Counted from the first letter of the stretch, positions 1 through 10,417 are shown. The stretch is DNA of 61,368 bases from Oscillibacter valericigenes (GCF_016902445.1 NZ_JACSNX010000016.1:1-61368), one strand, 5' to 3'. Numbers and translations: made by a program. The notes: generated by a model not told the origin, from the sequence alone.

Positions 1-245
1 CCCCGCCGCGCCCCGCGCGGTGGGGAGAGGAGGAGCAAGGGAGCGGGCGCAGTTTTCGCCGCAGGCGGAAACGGAGCTGAGCGGACTTTGCGACGACGAC
101 AATGGGGGGCGCATCCCGCATGGACAATGCCCCCTGGCGGGAGCCAGTCTCCCCGGGCGGTTGATGACCGCCCCTACACCTCTGCCGGAAGCGTTTCCGG
201 CATCGAAAGAGAAACCTCTCCTGAAAGGAGTCAATCATACCCATC
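1..245. other. Intergenic region upstream of uvrA, REP-like hairpins
   Basis: No convincing gene is seen. The stretch holds short palindromes of the kind found in other gaps of this window: a GGGCGG/CCGCCC hairpin ending in CCTAC near 157-178, a GCCGGAAGC/GTTTCCGGC hairpin near 184-204, and the string GGGGGGCGCATCCC near 105, which recurs at about 42190. The uvrA ribosome binding site (AAAGGAG) is at about 226-232. The gene preceding uvrA lies outside the window. Confidence 0.5.
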
Positions 246-3074
246 ATGCAGGATAAGATCATCGTCAAAGGCGCCCGCGCCAATAATCTGAAGAACATCG
301 ACGTCACCATCCCCCGGGACAAGCTGGTGGTCATGACGGGCCTCTCCGGCTCCGGCAAGTCCTCCCTGGCCTTCGACACCATCTATGCCGAGGGCCAGCG
401 GAGGTATGTGGAGTCCCTCAGCTCCTATGCCCGGATGTTCCTGGGCCAGATGGACAAGCCCGACGTGGACTATATCGAGGGCCTGAGCCCCGCCATCTCC
501 ATCGACCAGAAGACCACCAGCAAGAACCCCCGGTCCACCGTGGGCACGGTGACGGAGATCTACGACTACCTCCGCCTGCTGTGGGCCCGGGTGGGCACCC
601 CCCACTGCCCCAAGTGCGGCAGGAAGATCAAGCAGCAGACCATCGACCAGATCATCGACCAGGTCCTCTCCCTGCCGGAGGGCACCCGCATCCAGGTGAT
701 GGCCCCCGTCATCCGGGGCAAGAAGGGCGAGCACACCAAGATCTTCGAGGACGCCAAGCGCTCCGGCTACGTCCGGGCCCGGGTGGACGGGAACCTGTAC
801 GAGCTGGACGAGGAGATCAAGCTGGAGAAGAACAAGAAGCACACCATCGAGATCGTGGTGGACCGGCTCATCATCCGCCCGGACATCCAGCAGCGACTGA
901 CGGACAGCGTGGAGACCGCCTCCGGCCTCACCGGCGGGCTGGTGGTCATCAACCTCCTGCGGGAGGAGCAGGACCTGATGTTCTCCCAGAACTACGCCTG
1001 CGAGGACTGCGGCATCTCGATTGAGGAATTGACGCCCCGGATGTTCTCCTTCAACAACCCCTTCGGCGCCTGCCCCACCTGCACGGGCCTGGGCAGCCAG
1101 CTGAAGGCGGACCCGGACCTGATCGTGCCGGACAAGTCCCTGTCCATCCTGGAGGGGGCCATCCAGGCCAGCGGCTGGAACAACATCCGGGGGGACGGCA
1201 TCTCCCGGATGTACTTCGACGCCCTGGCGAAGAAATATCACTTCTCCCTGACAGACCCCTGGGAGACGCTGCCGGAGGAGGTGCGCAGCATCATCCTCTA
1301 CGGCACCGGCGGGGAGAAGCTGGAGCTCCACTACGACCAGCCCCGGGGCAAGGGCGTGCTGTACCAGCCCTTTGAGGGCATCTGCAACAACGTGGAGCGC
1401 CGGTATCAGGAGACCCAGTCCGACGCCAGCAAGCGGGAGCTGGAGGAGGCGATGGCCGAGTGCCCCTGCCCGGACTGCAAGGGCAAGCGGCTGAAAAAGG
1501 AGTCCCTGGCGGTGACTGTGGGAGACAAGGACATCGACGCCCTGACCCGCATGTCCGTGGTGGACGAGCTCCAATGGGTGGACCGGCTGGAGCTGACTCA
1601 CCAGCAGCACCTGATCGCGGACCGGATCCTGAAGGAGATCAAGTCCCGGCTGGGGTTCCTCCGGTCCGTGGGATTGGGATATCTGACCCTCTCCCGCAGC
1701 GCCGGCACCCTCTCCGGCGGCGAGAGCCAGCGGATCCGCCTGGCTACCCAAATCGGCTCTTCCCTGATGGGGGTGCTGTATATCTTGGATGAGCCCTCCA
1801 TCGGCCTGCACCAGCGGGACAACGACAAGCTGCTGGCCACCCTGAAAAACCTCCGGGACCTGGGCAACACGCTGCTGGTGGTGGAGCACGACGAGGACAC
1901 CATGCGGGCGGCGGACTACCTGATCGACATCGGCCCCGGTGCCGGCATCCATGGCGGCGAGGTGGTGGCCGCCGGCACGCCGGAGGAGGTCATGGCCAAC
2001 CCCAACAGCCTGACGGGCCAGTACCTCTCCGGCAAGAAAAAGATCCCCGTGCCGGAGACCCGGCGGCCGGGGAACGGCAAGTGCCTGAAGGTCATCGGCG
2101 CGGCGGAGAACAACCTGCGCCACATCGACGTGGAGTTCCCCCTGGGGACGCTCACCGTGGTGACCGGTGTGTCCGGCAGCGGCAAGAGCTCCCTGGTGAA
2201 TGAGATCCTGTTCAAGCGCCTGGGGGTGGAGCTGAACCGGATGAAGGTCCACCCCGGCAAGTGTGACCGGATCGAGGGCATCGAGCATCTGGACAAGGTG
2301 GTGGACATCGACCAGAGCCCCATCGGCCGGACGCCCCGGTCCAACCCCGCCACCTACACCGGGCTGTTCAACGACATCCGGGACCTGTTTGCCTCCACCC
2401 AGGAGGCCAAAAGCCGGGGCTACGGCCCGGGGCGGTTCTCCTTCAACGTCCGGGGCGGCCGGTGCGAGGCCTGCTCCGGCGACGGCGTGCTGAAGATCGA
2501 GATGCACTTCCTGCCGGACATCTTCGTGCCCTGCGAGGTGTGCAACGGCAGGCGGTACAACCGGGAGACCCTGGAGGTCCGGTACAAGGGCAAGAACATC
2601 GCCGACGTGCTGGAGATGACCGTGGACGAGGCGGTGGAGTTCTTCGCCCCCCTGCCCAAGATCCGGAACAAGCTCCAGACCCTCCAGGACGTGGGCCTGG
2701 GATATGTGAAGCTGGGACAGCCCTCCACGGAGCTCTCCGGCGGCGAGGCCCAGCGGGTGAAGCTGGCCACGGAGCTCAGCAAGATCGCCACCGGCCGGAC
2801 CATCTATATCCTGGACGAGCCCACCACCGGCCTCCACACCGACGACGTACGCAAGCTGCTGGAGGTCCTCCAGCGGCTGGTGGAAGGCGGCAACACCGTG
2901 GTGGTCATCGAGCACAACCTGGACGTCATCAAGTGCGCCGACCACCTCATCGACCTGGGCCCCGAGGGGGGCGACGGCGGCGGCACGGTGGTCGTCACGG
3001 GGACGCCGGAGGAAGTGGCCGCCTGTCCGGCCAGCTTCACAGGCCAGTACCTGAAGAAGGACCTGGAGCGGTAA
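246..3074 (+). CDS. uvrA: Excinuclease ABC subunit A (UvrA)
   Basis: This is the ATP-dependent damage-recognition subunit of nucleotide excision repair; it works with UvrB and UvrC in the cytoplasm. At 942 aa it has the family length. The first Walker A (GLSGSGKSS) is near residue 32, with its ABC signature LSGGESQR near 488. The second Walker A (GVSGSGKSS) is near 640, with LSGGEAQR near 829. Zinc-binding cysteine pairs are seen at about 120 (CPKC), 252/276 (CEDC, CPTC) and 740/762 (CEAC, CEVC). The ATG at 246 is preceded by AAAGGAG. uvrB, its usual neighbour, is not in the window. A bidirectional hairpin terminator follows. Confidence 0.97.
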   Translation: MQDKIIVKGARANNLKNIDVTIPRDKLVVMTGLSGSGKSSLAFDTIYAEGQRRYVESLSSYARMFLGQMDKPDVDYIEGLSPAISIDQKTTSKNPRSTVGTVTEIYDYLRLLWARVGTPHCPKCGRKIKQQTIDQIIDQVLSLPEGTRIQVMAPVIRGKKGEHTKIFEDAKRSGYVRARVDGNLYELDEEIKLEKNKKHTIEIVVDRLIIRPDIQQRLTDSVETASGLTGGLVVINLLREEQDLMFSQNYACEDCGISIEELTPRMFSFNNPFGACPTCTGLGSQLKADPDLIVPDKSLSILEGAIQASGWNNIRGDGISRMYFDALAKKYHFSLTDPWETLPEEVRSIILYGTGGEKLELHYDQPRGKGVLYQPFEGICNNVERRYQETQSDASKRELEEAMAECPCPDCKGKRLKKESLAVTVGDKDIDALTRMSVVDELQWVDRLELTHQQHLIADRILKEIKSRLGFLRSVGLGYLTLSRSAGTLSGGESQRIRLATQIGSSLMGVLYILDEPSIGLHQRDNDKLLATLKNLRDLGNTLLVVEHDEDTMRAADYLIDIGPGAGIHGGEVVAAGTPEEVMANPNSLTGQYLSGKKKIPVPETRRPGNGKCLKVIGAAENNLRHIDVEFPLGTLTVVTGVSGSGKSSLVNEILFKRLGVELNRMKVHPGKCDRIEGIEHLDKVVDIDQSPIGRTPRSNPATYTGLFNDIRDLFASTQEAKSRGYGPGRFSFNVRGGRCEACSGDGVLKIEMHFLPDIFVPCEVCNGRRYNRETLEVRYKGKNIADVLEMTVDEAVEFFAPLPKIRNKLQTLQDVGLGYVKLGQPSTELSGGEAQRVKLATELSKIATGRTIYILDEPTTGLHTDDVRKLLEVLQRLVEGGNTVVVIEHNLDVIKCADHLIDLGPEGGDGGGTVVVTGTPEEVAACPASFTGQYLKKDLER

Positions 3075-3085
3075 CGGAAGAAAAG

Positions 3086-3114
3086 AAGGGCCTCCGCCAA
3101 CGGCGGAGGCCCTT
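3086..3114. terminator. Bidirectional terminator between uvrA and the TauE-like gene
   Basis: A perfect 13-bp stem (AAGGGCCTCCGCC and its complement) with a 3-nt loop lies between two convergent genes. Confidence 0.85.
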
Positions 3115-3127
3115 GCCTGCAGCGGGA

Positions 3128-3952
3128 TCAGCTCCAGAACTCCGGGAACAGCAGCTCCGAGACCACCTTCACCAGCAGCAGGACCAGAACGAGGATGACC
3201 GTGGGGCGGACGATCCTGCTGCCGTTTTTGATGGCCAGCCCTGCCCCCAGATAGTGCCCCAAGATGGAGGCCGCGGCGGACACCAGACCCACGCCCACCA
3301 CCACGGTCCCGGCCAGCAGGGCGGAGCACAGGCTCCCCAGGTTGGAGGCCAGGTTGATGATCTTGACGCCGCCGGCGGCGTGGCGGGTGTCCATGTTGGC
3401 CAGACGGATGAAGATCAGCATCAGGAACGTGCCGGTGCCGGGGCCGTAGTACCCGTCGTAGGCACCGATGACCAGGGCGGCGGTCCAGACGATCAGGGCC
3501 TGCCGCCGGGGGGAGATGGGGGCCGGCTCCTCCGGCCAGGTCTTGGTCCGCAGGGTGAAGAAGGCCACCACCGGCAGCACCGCCAGCAGCAGGTATTTCA
3601 GCACCACATCCGGCGTGCGGAGCTGCAGCTGGGTGCCGCAGACGGAGCCCAGCACCGCCAGTCCCGCCGCCGGCAGGAACAGCCGCCAGTGGACATAGCC
3701 GTGGCGGATGAAGCGCCCGGTGGAGAAGATGGTGCCGATGCCGGCGGAGAGCTTGTTGGTGCCCAGCACATAATAGGTGGGCAGGCCGGAGAAGGCCATC
3801 AGGTACACCGGCACGGAGATGATCCCGCCGCCCCCGGCGATGGCGTCCATGAAGGAGGCCAGAAAGACGCCGGCGCAGATCAGGAGGACCACCCACAGGG
3901 GAAAGCCGTCCAATGTGACTTCTGTGAAAAGGGAGAGGACTGAGTCCAGCAT
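3128..3952 (-). CDS. TauE/SafE-family sulfite/organosulfonate exporter-like permease
   Basis: A 274-aa integral membrane protein of the TauE/SafE (DUF81) family, which moves sulfur-containing or other small anions across the cytoplasmic membrane; the substrate cannot be told from sequence. The N-terminal half carries the family pattern (SFMDAIAGGGGIISVP near residue 30), followed by several hydrophobic helices and the second-repeat motif GAYDGYYGPGTG. The ATG at 3952 is chosen because AGGAGG sits 8 nt upstream; the open frame runs further upstream but without homology-like sequence. It is monocistronic, facing uvrA and divergent from era. Confidence 0.9.
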   Translation of the reverse strand: MLDSVLSLFTEVTLDGFPLWVVLLICAGVFLASFMDAIAGGGGIISVPVYLMAFSGLPTYYVLGTNKLSAGIGTIFSTGRFIRHGYVHWRLFLPAAGLAVLGSVCGTQLQLRTPDVVLKYLLLAVLPVVAFFTLRTKTWPEEPAPISPRRQALIVWTAALVIGAYDGYYGPGTGTFLMLIFIRLANMDTRHAAGGVKIINLASNLGSLCSALLAGTVVVGVGLVSAAASILGHYLGAGLAIKNGSRIVRPTVILVLVLLLVKVVSELLFPEFWS

Positions 3953-3992
3953 GGAGCGCGCCTCCTGAAGCAGATGTGACAAAATCGGACTC

Positions 3993-4021
3993 ATTATACC
4001 AGCTCCGGCAGCCCCTGGCAA
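3993..4021 (-). promoter_or_regulatory. Sigma-A promoter for the TauE-like gene
   Basis: On the minus strand TTGCCA, a 17-bp spacer and TATAAT lie about 40 bp before the start codon. Confidence 0.75.
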
Positions 4022-4172
4022 GAGGCCGGGAGGCGCATCCGGGCGGAAAAACGCCGCGGCCGGAAAGAAATCCCGCCGGAACGGTTGTTTTTCCGGCGGG
4101 TCTGTGATACTGTGGAAACTGGCGGAGTTTGTTCCGCCGCAGAAAATGCTCAAAGAAAGTTGAGGATCACCT

Positions 4173-5072
4173 ATGTCAAACATCAAGAACGTCGCCATGA
4201 TCACCGTGTGCGGGCGGCCCAACGTGGGCAAGTCCAGCCTGACCAACGCCCTGGTGGGGGAGAAGGTCGCCATCGTCTCCAACAAGGCCCAGACCACCCG
4301 GAACCGCATCTACGGCGTGGTGAACCGGGAGGACACCCAGTATATCCTGCTGGACACCCCGGGCCTCCACAAGCCCAAGTCCGCCCTGGGGGACTACATG
4401 GTGAAGGTCGTCACCTCCAGCCTGTCCGACGTGGACTGCGCGCTGCTGCTGGTGGAGCCCATCCCCCATGTGGGCGGCCCGGAGCAGGCCCTCATCGACC
4501 GCATCCGGGAGGAGAAGCTCCCCTGCATCCTCTGTGTCAACAAGATCGACACCGTGGAGCCGGCGGAGCTGCTGCCGGTGATCGCCGCCTATAATGAAGC
4601 ATGGGACGGCTTTGACGCCATCATCCCCATCTCCGCCCACACCGGCAGCGGTCTGGACGATTTGATGAAGGAGCTGCGGAAGTACGCCCAAGAGGGCCCC
4701 CAGCTGTTCCCGGACGGCATGACGACCGACCAGCCGGAGCGGCAGGTGATGGGGGAGATCCTGCGGGAGAAGCTGCTGCTGTGCCTGGACAAGGAGATCC
4801 CCCACGGCACGGCGGTGGAGATCACCAAGTTCTCCGAGCGGGACAGCGGTGTCATCGACGTGGACGCCACCATCTACTGCGAGAAGGCCAGCCACAAGGG
4901 CATCATCATCGGCAAGCAGGGGGCCATGCTGAAAAAGATCAGCTCCCTGGCCCGGCAGGACATGGAGAAGTTCATGGGCACCAAGGTGTACCTGGAGACT
5001 TGGGTCAAGGTCAAGGAGAACTGGAGAGATAACGTCAATTACGTGCGGAGCTTCGGGTACCGGGATGAATGA
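4173..5072 (+). CDS. era: GTPase Era
   Basis: Essential GTPase that binds 16S rRNA during 30S subunit assembly. The 299-aa protein shows G1 GRPNVGKSS near residue 13, switch-region TTRNR, G3 DTPG and G4 NKID, then a C-terminal KH domain with the RNA-binding GKQG loop near residue 246. It heads the era-yqzL-recO-mutS2 run. A weak promoter (TTGTTT, 17 bp, TACTGT at 4085-4113) precedes it. Length and motif order are complete. Confidence 0.97.
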   Translation: MSNIKNVAMITVCGRPNVGKSSLTNALVGEKVAIVSNKAQTTRNRIYGVVNREDTQYILLDTPGLHKPKSALGDYMVKVVTSSLSDVDCALLLVEPIPHVGGPEQALIDRIREEKLPCILCVNKIDTVEPAELLPVIAAYNEAWDGFDAIIPISAHTGSGLDDLMKELRKYAQEGPQLFPDGMTTDQPERQVMGEILREKLLLCLDKEIPHGTAVEITKFSERDSGVIDVDATIYCEKASHKGIIIGKQGAMLKKISSLARQDMEKFMGTKVYLETWVKVKENWRDNVNYVRSFGYRDE

Positions 5073-5166
5073 GATCGTCTGATGGAAGATCTTGGAAGAG
5101 GACCGGACATTCCCAGCCATAGAATCCGACAAATTTCGCAGACTACTCCAAAAGGAGGTCTGCGGA

Positions 5167-5277
5167 ATGGACACGCAAAGACTCTGGGAGTGTTTCTGCC
5201 TCACCGGCGAGCCGCTGGTGTACCTGCTGTATCAGGCCGCCAGGGACCGGGAGGCCGCCGGACCAGCCGGCGCATGA
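5167..5277 (+). CDS. yqzL: YqzL-like small protein
   Basis: A 36-residue protein beginning MDTQRLWECFCLTG. Its pattern of a tryptophan, an F-x-x-TG segment and a YLLY core resembles YqzL of Bacillus, whose gene also lies between era and recO. An excellent Shine-Dalgarno (AAAGGAGGT) sits 7 nt before the ATG at 5167, which argues for translation from here rather than from the longer upstream frame. YqzL has no assigned function that I know of. The identification rests on synteny plus a short pattern, so it is probable rather than certain. Confidence 0.7.
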   Translation: MDTQRLWECFCLTGEPLVYLLYQAARDREAAGPAGA

Positions 5278-5321
5278 AACGGGGAGCGGACGCTCTCCAT
5301 ACATAGTAGGGAGGGAGCAAC

Positions 5322-6098
5322 GTGGCCGAGCGGGCCTACATCGTCACAAAGGGCGTGGTCCTGCGGGAGACAGAGACGAAAGAGGCGGACAAGATCCTGA
5401 CGCTGCTGACGGCGGACCGGGGCAAGATCTCCGTCATCGCCCGGGGCGTCCGGCGCAAAAGCTGCAAGTATGCCGCCTGCGCCCAGCAGCTGGCCTACTC
5501 CGAGTGGACGCTGTACCAAAAAGGCGACTGGTACTACGCCAACGAGGGAACTACCATAGAGCTGTTCAACGGCCTGCGGACGGACCTGGAGGCCCTGGCT
5601 CTGGGCTGCTACTTCGCGGAGCTGACGGAGGCGGTGACGGCCGCCGAATCCCCTGCCGGACCGCTGCTGTCCCACCTGCTGAACGGGCTGTACGCCCTCT
5701 CCGCTTTACACAAGCCACCGGCCCTGGTAAAGCCCGCCTTTGAGATCAAGCTGCTGTGCCTGGCGGGGTACGAGCCCCTGGCGGACAGCTGCGCCTACTG
5801 CGGCCGTCCGGACCCGGAGCAGCCTCTGCTGGACGTGGTCCAGGGCGTCCTGCGGTGCCGGAGCTGCGGCGCCCGGGAGAACGCCCTCTCCATGCCCCTG
5901 TGCCCGGACTCCCTGGCGGCTCTGCGGCATATCGTGTACGGAGACCCCAAGCGGCTCTACTCCTTCCGGCTGACGGGCCCGGCCCTGGAGCGGCTCTCCG
6001 CCGCGGCGGAGGCCTTTGCGGCCGCCCAGCTGGAGCGGGGGTTCCGGACGCTGGACTTTTACAAGAGCCTCCAGCCGCCGGAAATGCCGTCGAAATAA
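5322..6098 (+). CDS. recO: DNA repair protein RecO
   Basis: Recombination mediator that works with RecF and RecR to load RecA on single-stranded DNA. The 258-aa product has the N-terminal OB-fold (TKGVVLRE near residue 9) and a central zinc site made of CAYC and CRSC near residues 167 and 191. The start is a GTG at 5322 with AGGGAGG upstream. The gene lies downstream of era and yqzL and is co-directional with mutS2. Confidence 0.93.
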   Translation: MAERAYIVTKGVVLRETETKEADKILTLLTADRGKISVIARGVRRKSCKYAACAQQLAYSEWTLYQKGDWYYANEGTTIELFNGLRTDLEALALGCYFAELTEAVTAAESPAGPLLSHLLNGLYALSALHKPPALVKPAFEIKLLCLAGYEPLADSCAYCGRPDPEQPLLDVVQGVLRCRSCGARENALSMPLCPDSLAALRHIVYGDPKRLYSFRLTGPALERLSAAAEAFAAAQLERGFRTLDFYKSLQPPEMPSK

Positions 6099-6146
6099 GA
6101 TACATCTTGTATTGAATTTGCAAATTTATACGAAACGGAGCGGACT

Positions 6147-6572
6147 ATGACGGAATTTGTCTTCGGCCCCTACCGGCTGGAGGTGGACGTGGAAGCTACC
6201 CGGGCCTGGTATGACCGTTACGGCGACGCCACCGGCGGCTGTGACTGCGCCTACTGCCGGAATTTTACAGCGGCGGTGGAGACCCTGCCGCCGGAGGTGG
6301 GGGAATTTCTGGCTCGACTGGGACTGGACCTCCGGAGACCGGGAGACGCCTCCGAGTGCGGCCCGGTGGAGGGCGGACGGCTGTACACCCCCCTCTGGCA
6401 TCTAGCGGGACGCCTGCTGGAAGAGGGGGAGGAGCCGCTCCTGCTGGCACAGGGGGTCAAGGCCTGGTTTGCAACAGGCCAGGGGCCGTTTCTCCGGGAT
6501 TTCCCGGAGCCCTTTTTCCAGTGCGGCTTGGAGTTGACCCTGCCCTGGGTCCTGGCGGAGCCGGAACCCTGA
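6147..6572 (+). CDS. Hypothetical protein with a CxCxYC motif
   Basis: A 141-aa soluble protein of unknown function. It begins MTEFVFGPYRLEVDVE and has a tight cysteine cluster CDCAYC near residue 33, suggestive of a metal site or structural zinc; this is inference. No signal peptide or membrane segment is seen. It lies between recO and mutS2 with GGAG spacing to its ATG. I recall similar short proteins in related Clostridia only as uncharacterised. Confidence 0.75.
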   Translation: MTEFVFGPYRLEVDVEATRAWYDRYGDATGGCDCAYCRNFTAAVETLPPEVGEFLARLGLDLRRPGDASECGPVEGGRLYTPLWHLAGRLLEEGEEPLLLAQGVKAWFATGQGPFLRDFPEPFFQCGLELTLPWVLAEPEP

Positions 6573-6617
6573 AATAGACGACCATCAAGCAAAAACCCTT
6601 GACAGGAGAACCGAACC

Positions 6618-9011
6618 ATGAGTGACCTATTTGACAAATCCCTCCGCACCCTGGAGCTGCCCCGGGTGCTGGAGCTGCTGAGCGAGCAGGCGGTCAGCGC
6701 CGAGGCCAAACAGCGGGCCCTGCGCCTGCGGCCGGAGACGGAGCCGGAGGAGGTGCTGCGGCTGCTGGACCAGACCGACGCGGCCCGGAATTTGATCGGC
6801 CTGCGGGGCAGCCCTTCCTTTTCCGGCGTGAAGCCGGTGGCGGAGGCCCTGGACCGGGCGGACCGGGGCGGCGCCCTGAACACCCGGGAGCTGCTGACCA
6901 TCGCCGATCTGCTGACCGCCGCCCGCCGGGCCAAGGAGTACTTCAACGACGAGGCGGCGGAGAAGACCGCCATCGACCACCTGTTCCTCTCCCTCCACGG
7001 CAACCGCTTTCTGGAGGAGAAGATCAAGCGGGCCATCCCGGACGAGGACACCATCGCCGATGCCGCCAGCACGGAGCTGGCGGACATCCGCCGCCACATG
7101 CGGGCGGCCCAGGCCAAGAGCCGCCAGATCCTGCAGCGGATCATCTCCTCTCCCAGCTACGGGAAGATCCTGCAGGAGACCATCATCACCCAGCGGGACG
7201 GCCGCTTCGTGGTGCCGGTGAAGGCGGAGCACAAGGGCGACCTGCCGGGGCTGGTCCACGACATCTCCTCCACCGGCGCCACGCTGTTCGTGGAGCCCAT
7301 GGGCGTGGTCCAGGCCAACAACGAGTTCATCGAGCTCCAGGCCAAGGAGCAGAAGGAGATCGACCGCATCCTGGCGGAGTTCTCCGCCGAGGCCGCCGCC
7401 CACCGGGAGGACATCCAGTGGGACTACGACACCCTGGTCCACCTGGACCTGATCTTCGCCCGGGGTCAGCTGAGCTACAAGATGAACGCCGTCCGGCCGG
7501 AGGTCCGCCGGGACGGGGCCATCCGCCTCCGCAAGGCCCGCCACCCTCTGCTGGACCCCAAGACGGCGGTGCCCATCGACATCGAGCTGGGGGACACCTT
7601 CGACACCCTGGTGATCACCGGCCCCAATACCGGCGGCAAGACGGTGACCCTGAAGACCCTGGGCCTGCTGACGCTGATGACCCAGTGCGGTCTCCACATC
7701 CCGGCGGCGGACCGCAGCGCCGTGTCCGTCTATGAGCGGGTGCTGGCGGACATCGGCGACGAGCAGAGCATCGAGCAGAGCCTCTCCACCTTCTCCGCCC
7801 ACATGGTGAACATCGTGGAGATCTTGAAGGAGGCGGACCGGCACAGCCTGGTGCTGTTCGACGAGCTGGGGGCCGGCACGGACCCGGTGGAGGGCGCGGC
7901 CCTGGCCATCGCCGTCATCCAGCATGTGCGGCATCTGGGGGCCAGGGTGGCCGCCACCACCCACTACGCGGAATTAAAGACCTTCGCTATGACCACGGCG
8001 GGGGTGGAGAACGCCTCCTGCGAGTTCGACGTGGAGACACTGGCCCCCACCTACCGGCTGCTGATCGGCATCCCCGGCAAATCCAACGCCTTCGCCATCT
8101 CCCGGCGGCTGGGGCTGCCGGAGGACGTCATCGCCGCCGCCCAGGAGCAGATGAGCGGCGAGAGCGTCCGGTTCGAGGACATCCTGACCCAGCTGGAGGA
8201 AAAGCGCCAGGCCCTGGAGAAGCGGGAGCAGGAGGCGGACCGCCTGCTGCGCCAGCGGGAGGAGGACGCACGCAAGGCCAGGGAGTTCCGGGACCAGATG
8301 GAGCGGGCCAAGGACAACGCCCGGGGCCGGGGCGAGGCGGAGGCCAAGCGCATCCTGCGGGACGCCCGGGCCGCGGCGGACCAGGTGTTCCAGGAGCTCA
8401 GCGAAATGCGGAAGGCCCAGGCCCGGGCGGACCGGGCCCTGAACGAGAACGAGGCCCGGGCGGCCCTCCGGCGGACGCTGAACGAGGCGGAGGAGGCCGT
8501 GTCCAAGCGCGACGCCCGGCAGGAGCCCATTCCCAAGCCCAGCCGGCCCATCCGGGCCGGAGACCTGGTGGAGTTCCCCGGCGTCCGCCAGCCGGCGGAG
8601 GTGGTGTCCGTGGGCAAGGACGGAACCCTCCAGCTGAAGGCCGGTATTTTGAAGATGAAGGCCAAGGCGGATGAGGTGCGGCTCATCGAGGACGACGAGC
8701 GGGCCGCCCGGAAGAAGACGCCCTCCGTCACCATCCGGCAGAACGCCGACCGGGCCCTGCGGGCCTCTGCCGCCCGGGAACTGGACATCCGGGGGATGGA
8801 GACGCTGGAGGCGGAGAGCGTGGTGGAAAACTTCCTCTCCGCCGCCGTGATGGGCAAGCTGGAGACCGTGACCATCATCCACGGCAAGGGCACCGGCGCC
8901 CTGCGGAAGGCGGTCCACGACATCCTGCGCCGGAACAAGGCGGTGAAGAGCTTCCGCCTGGGCGTCTACGGCGAGGGCGAGTCCGGCGTCACCGTGGTGA
9001 CACTGAAGTGA
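6618..9011 (+). CDS. mutS2: Endonuclease MutS2 / ribosome rescue factor
   Basis: A 797-aa MutS2 homologue. The core and clamp region is followed by an ATPase domain with Walker A GPNTGGKT near residue 334, the DELGAGTD Walker B and the TTHY motif. A long coiled-coil stretch rich in E, R and Q spans about 510-620. A C-terminal Smr nuclease domain (from LDIRGM near 723, with HGKGTG) completes it. The mismatch-binding domain of MutS is absent, as expected. Known roles are suppression of recombination and splitting of collided ribosomes. The AGGAGA site before the ATG supports the start. Confidence 0.96.
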   Translation: MSDLFDKSLRTLELPRVLELLSEQAVSAEAKQRALRLRPETEPEEVLRLLDQTDAARNLIGLRGSPSFSGVKPVAEALDRADRGGALNTRELLTIADLLTAARRAKEYFNDEAAEKTAIDHLFLSLHGNRFLEEKIKRAIPDEDTIADAASTELADIRRHMRAAQAKSRQILQRIISSPSYGKILQETIITQRDGRFVVPVKAEHKGDLPGLVHDISSTGATLFVEPMGVVQANNEFIELQAKEQKEIDRILAEFSAEAAAHREDIQWDYDTLVHLDLIFARGQLSYKMNAVRPEVRRDGAIRLRKARHPLLDPKTAVPIDIELGDTFDTLVITGPNTGGKTVTLKTLGLLTLMTQCGLHIPAADRSAVSVYERVLADIGDEQSIEQSLSTFSAHMVNIVEILKEADRHSLVLFDELGAGTDPVEGAALAIAVIQHVRHLGARVAATTHYAELKTFAMTTAGVENASCEFDVETLAPTYRLLIGIPGKSNAFAISRRLGLPEDVIAAAQEQMSGESVRFEDILTQLEEKRQALEKREQEADRLLRQREEDARKAREFRDQMERAKDNARGRGEAEAKRILRDARAAADQVFQELSEMRKAQARADRALNENEARAALRRTLNEAEEAVSKRDARQEPIPKPSRPIRAGDLVEFPGVRQPAEVVSVGKDGTLQLKAGILKMKAKADEVRLIEDDERAARKKTPSVTIRQNADRALRASAARELDIRGMETLEAESVVENFLSAAVMGKLETVTIIHGKGTGALRKAVHDILRRNKAVKSFRLGVYGEGESGVTVVTLK

Positions 9012-9021
9012 GGAGAACACC

Positions 9022-9528
9022 ATGGCATTGACCTTTCGATTTGCGGAAGAGTGCGACACGCCGCTGATCCTGGAATTCATCCGGGAGCTGGCGGACTATG
9101 AGCGCCTGCTGGACCAGGTGGTGGCGGACGAGGCCACCCTCCGGGATCAGCTGTTTGAGAAGCACCATGCGGAAGTCCTCTTTGCACTGGAGGACGGGGC
9201 GGAGGTGGGCTTTGCCCTGTTTTTCCACAACTTCTCCACCTTTCTGGGCCGGGCGGGACTGTATCTGGAGGACCTGTACGTCCGGCCGGAGCACCGGGGG
9301 AAGGGCCACGGCAAGGCCCTTTTCCATCAGCTGGCGGCCATCGCCGAGGAGCGGGGCTGCGGCCGGCTGGAGTGGTGGTGCCTGAACTGGAACACCCCCA
9401 GCATCGGCTTTTACAAGTCCCTGGGGGCGGAGGCCATGGAGGACTGGACCGTCTACCGTCTCGCTGGTCAAGCCCTGCGGCGGCTGGCGGAGCCGGAATC
9501 CCCGGTTGCGGAAACCGGCGGAGTTTGA
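9022..9528 (+). CDS. GNAT N-acetyltransferase, SSAT/diamine type
   Basis: A 168-aa acetyl-CoA-dependent acetyltransferase. The acetyl-CoA loop RGKGHG follows LYVRPEH near residue 90. The segments FFHNFSTFLGR, EWWCLNWN and FYKSLGAEAM are typical of the spermidine/spermine or thialysine N-acetyltransferase branch, so a polyamine or diamine substrate is the most likely guess. It starts 10 nt after mutS2 with GGAG before the ATG and is probably co-transcribed with it. The promoter of the next gene overlaps its 3-prime end. Confidence 0.88.
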   Translation: MALTFRFAEECDTPLILEFIRELADYERLLDQVVADEATLRDQLFEKHHAEVLFALEDGAEVGFALFFHNFSTFLGRAGLYLEDLYVRPEHRGKGHGKALFHQLAAIAEERGCGRLEWWCLNWNTPSIGFYKSLGAEAMEDWTVYRLAGQALRRLAEPESPVAETGGV

Positions 9529-9534
9529 TATACT
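9506..9534 (+). promoter_or_regulatory. Promoter for the nucleoside phosphorylase gene
   Basis: TTGCGG, a 17-bp spacer and TATACT. The -35 element is inside the end of the preceding acetyltransferase gene. Confidence 0.6.
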
Positions 9535-9581
9535 GGTCTCACACAAAAAACCGTTTGGAAATTACACAATGAGGTGATCCT

Positions 9582-10355
9582 ATGCAAGAGCTTGCAAAGC
9601 AGTTCCACATTGCCTGCGCCCAGGGAGACATCGGCCGCTACTGCATCCTGCCCGGCGATCCGGGCCGGGTCCCGGCCATCGCCGCCCTGTTTGACGACGC
9701 CAAGCAGATCGCGTATAACCGGGAGTTCAACGTCTGGACCGGCACCCTGCTGGGGGAGAAGGTCACTGCCTGCTCCACCGGCATCGGCGGCCCCTCCGCC
9801 TCCATCGCCATGGAGGAGCTCCACAAGTGCGGCGCGGATACGTTCATCCGCACCGGCACCTGCGGCGGCATCGCCCTGGATGTCCAGTCCGGCGACGTGG
9901 TGGTGGCCACCGGCGCCATCCGGTATGAGCACACCAGCCGGGAGTACGCCCCCATCGAATTCCCGGCGGTGGCGGACTTCCAGGTGGTGAATGCTCTGGT
10001 GGAGGCCACGAAGAAGCTGGGCTTCCCCCTGCACACCGGCATCGTCCAGTGCAAGGACAGCTTCTACGGCCAGCATGACCCCGCCGCCTCTCCCGTGTAC
10101 TATGAGCTCCAGCAGAAGTGGGAGTCCTGGAAGCGGCTGGGCGTTTTGGCCAGCGAGATGGAGTCCGCCGCCCTGTTCGTGGTGGCGGCGGCTCTGGGCT
10201 GCCGCTGCGGCTCCTGCTTCCACGTGGTGTGGAACCAGGAGCGGGAGGCCGCCGGCCTGGATCAGAAGATGAGCGAGGACACGTCCTCCTCCGTGAAGGT
10301 GTCCGTGGAGGCCCTGAAGCTGCTGATCGAGGCGGACCGCAAGGCCGGCCGGTGA
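9582..10355 (+). CDS. Nucleoside phosphorylase, uridine phosphorylase-like
   Basis: A 257-aa member of the PNP/UDP phosphorylase family, which cleaves nucleosides with phosphate to base plus ribose-1-phosphate. Seen are the phosphate-binding PGDPGR near residue 24, [16 protein letters not shown] near 90 and the ribose-binding SEMESAAL near 190. The last motif and overall layout fit uridine phosphorylase better than the trimeric purine enzymes, but substrate is not certain. It has its own promoter and is followed by a strong terminator, so it is probably monocistronic. Confidence 0.88.
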   Translation: MQELAKQFHIACAQGDIGRYCILPGDPGRVPAIAALFDDAKQIAYNREFNVWTGTLLGEKVTACSTGIGGPSASIAMEELHKCGADTFIRTGTCGGIALDVQSGDVVVATGAIRYEHTSREYAPIEFPAVADFQVVNALVEATKKLGFPLHTGIVQCKDSFYGQHDPAASPVYYELQQKWESWKRLGVLASEMESAALFVVAAALGCRCGSCFHVVWNQEREAAGLDQKMSEDTSSSVKVSVEALKLLIEADRKAGR

Positions 10356-10371
10356 TCGACTGTGTTCTTCA

Positions 10372-10407
10372 AAAAAAGATGCCCGGAAAGTTCCGGGCAT
10401 CTTTTTT
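10372..10407. terminator. Terminator after the nucleoside phosphorylase gene
   Basis: A perfect 17-bp stem with A-tract and T-tract on either side of a GATGCCCGGAA core. Confidence 0.9.
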
Positions 10408-10417
10408 AAATTCCTTA

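Noticed and set aside
231..3896. 1221-codon open frame on the minus strand opposite uvrA
   Set aside because: It is the antisense shadow of a G+C-rich gene. Its residues (long runs of L, V, H, Q, G, D) have no domain-like pattern, while uvrA on the other strand has full motifs.
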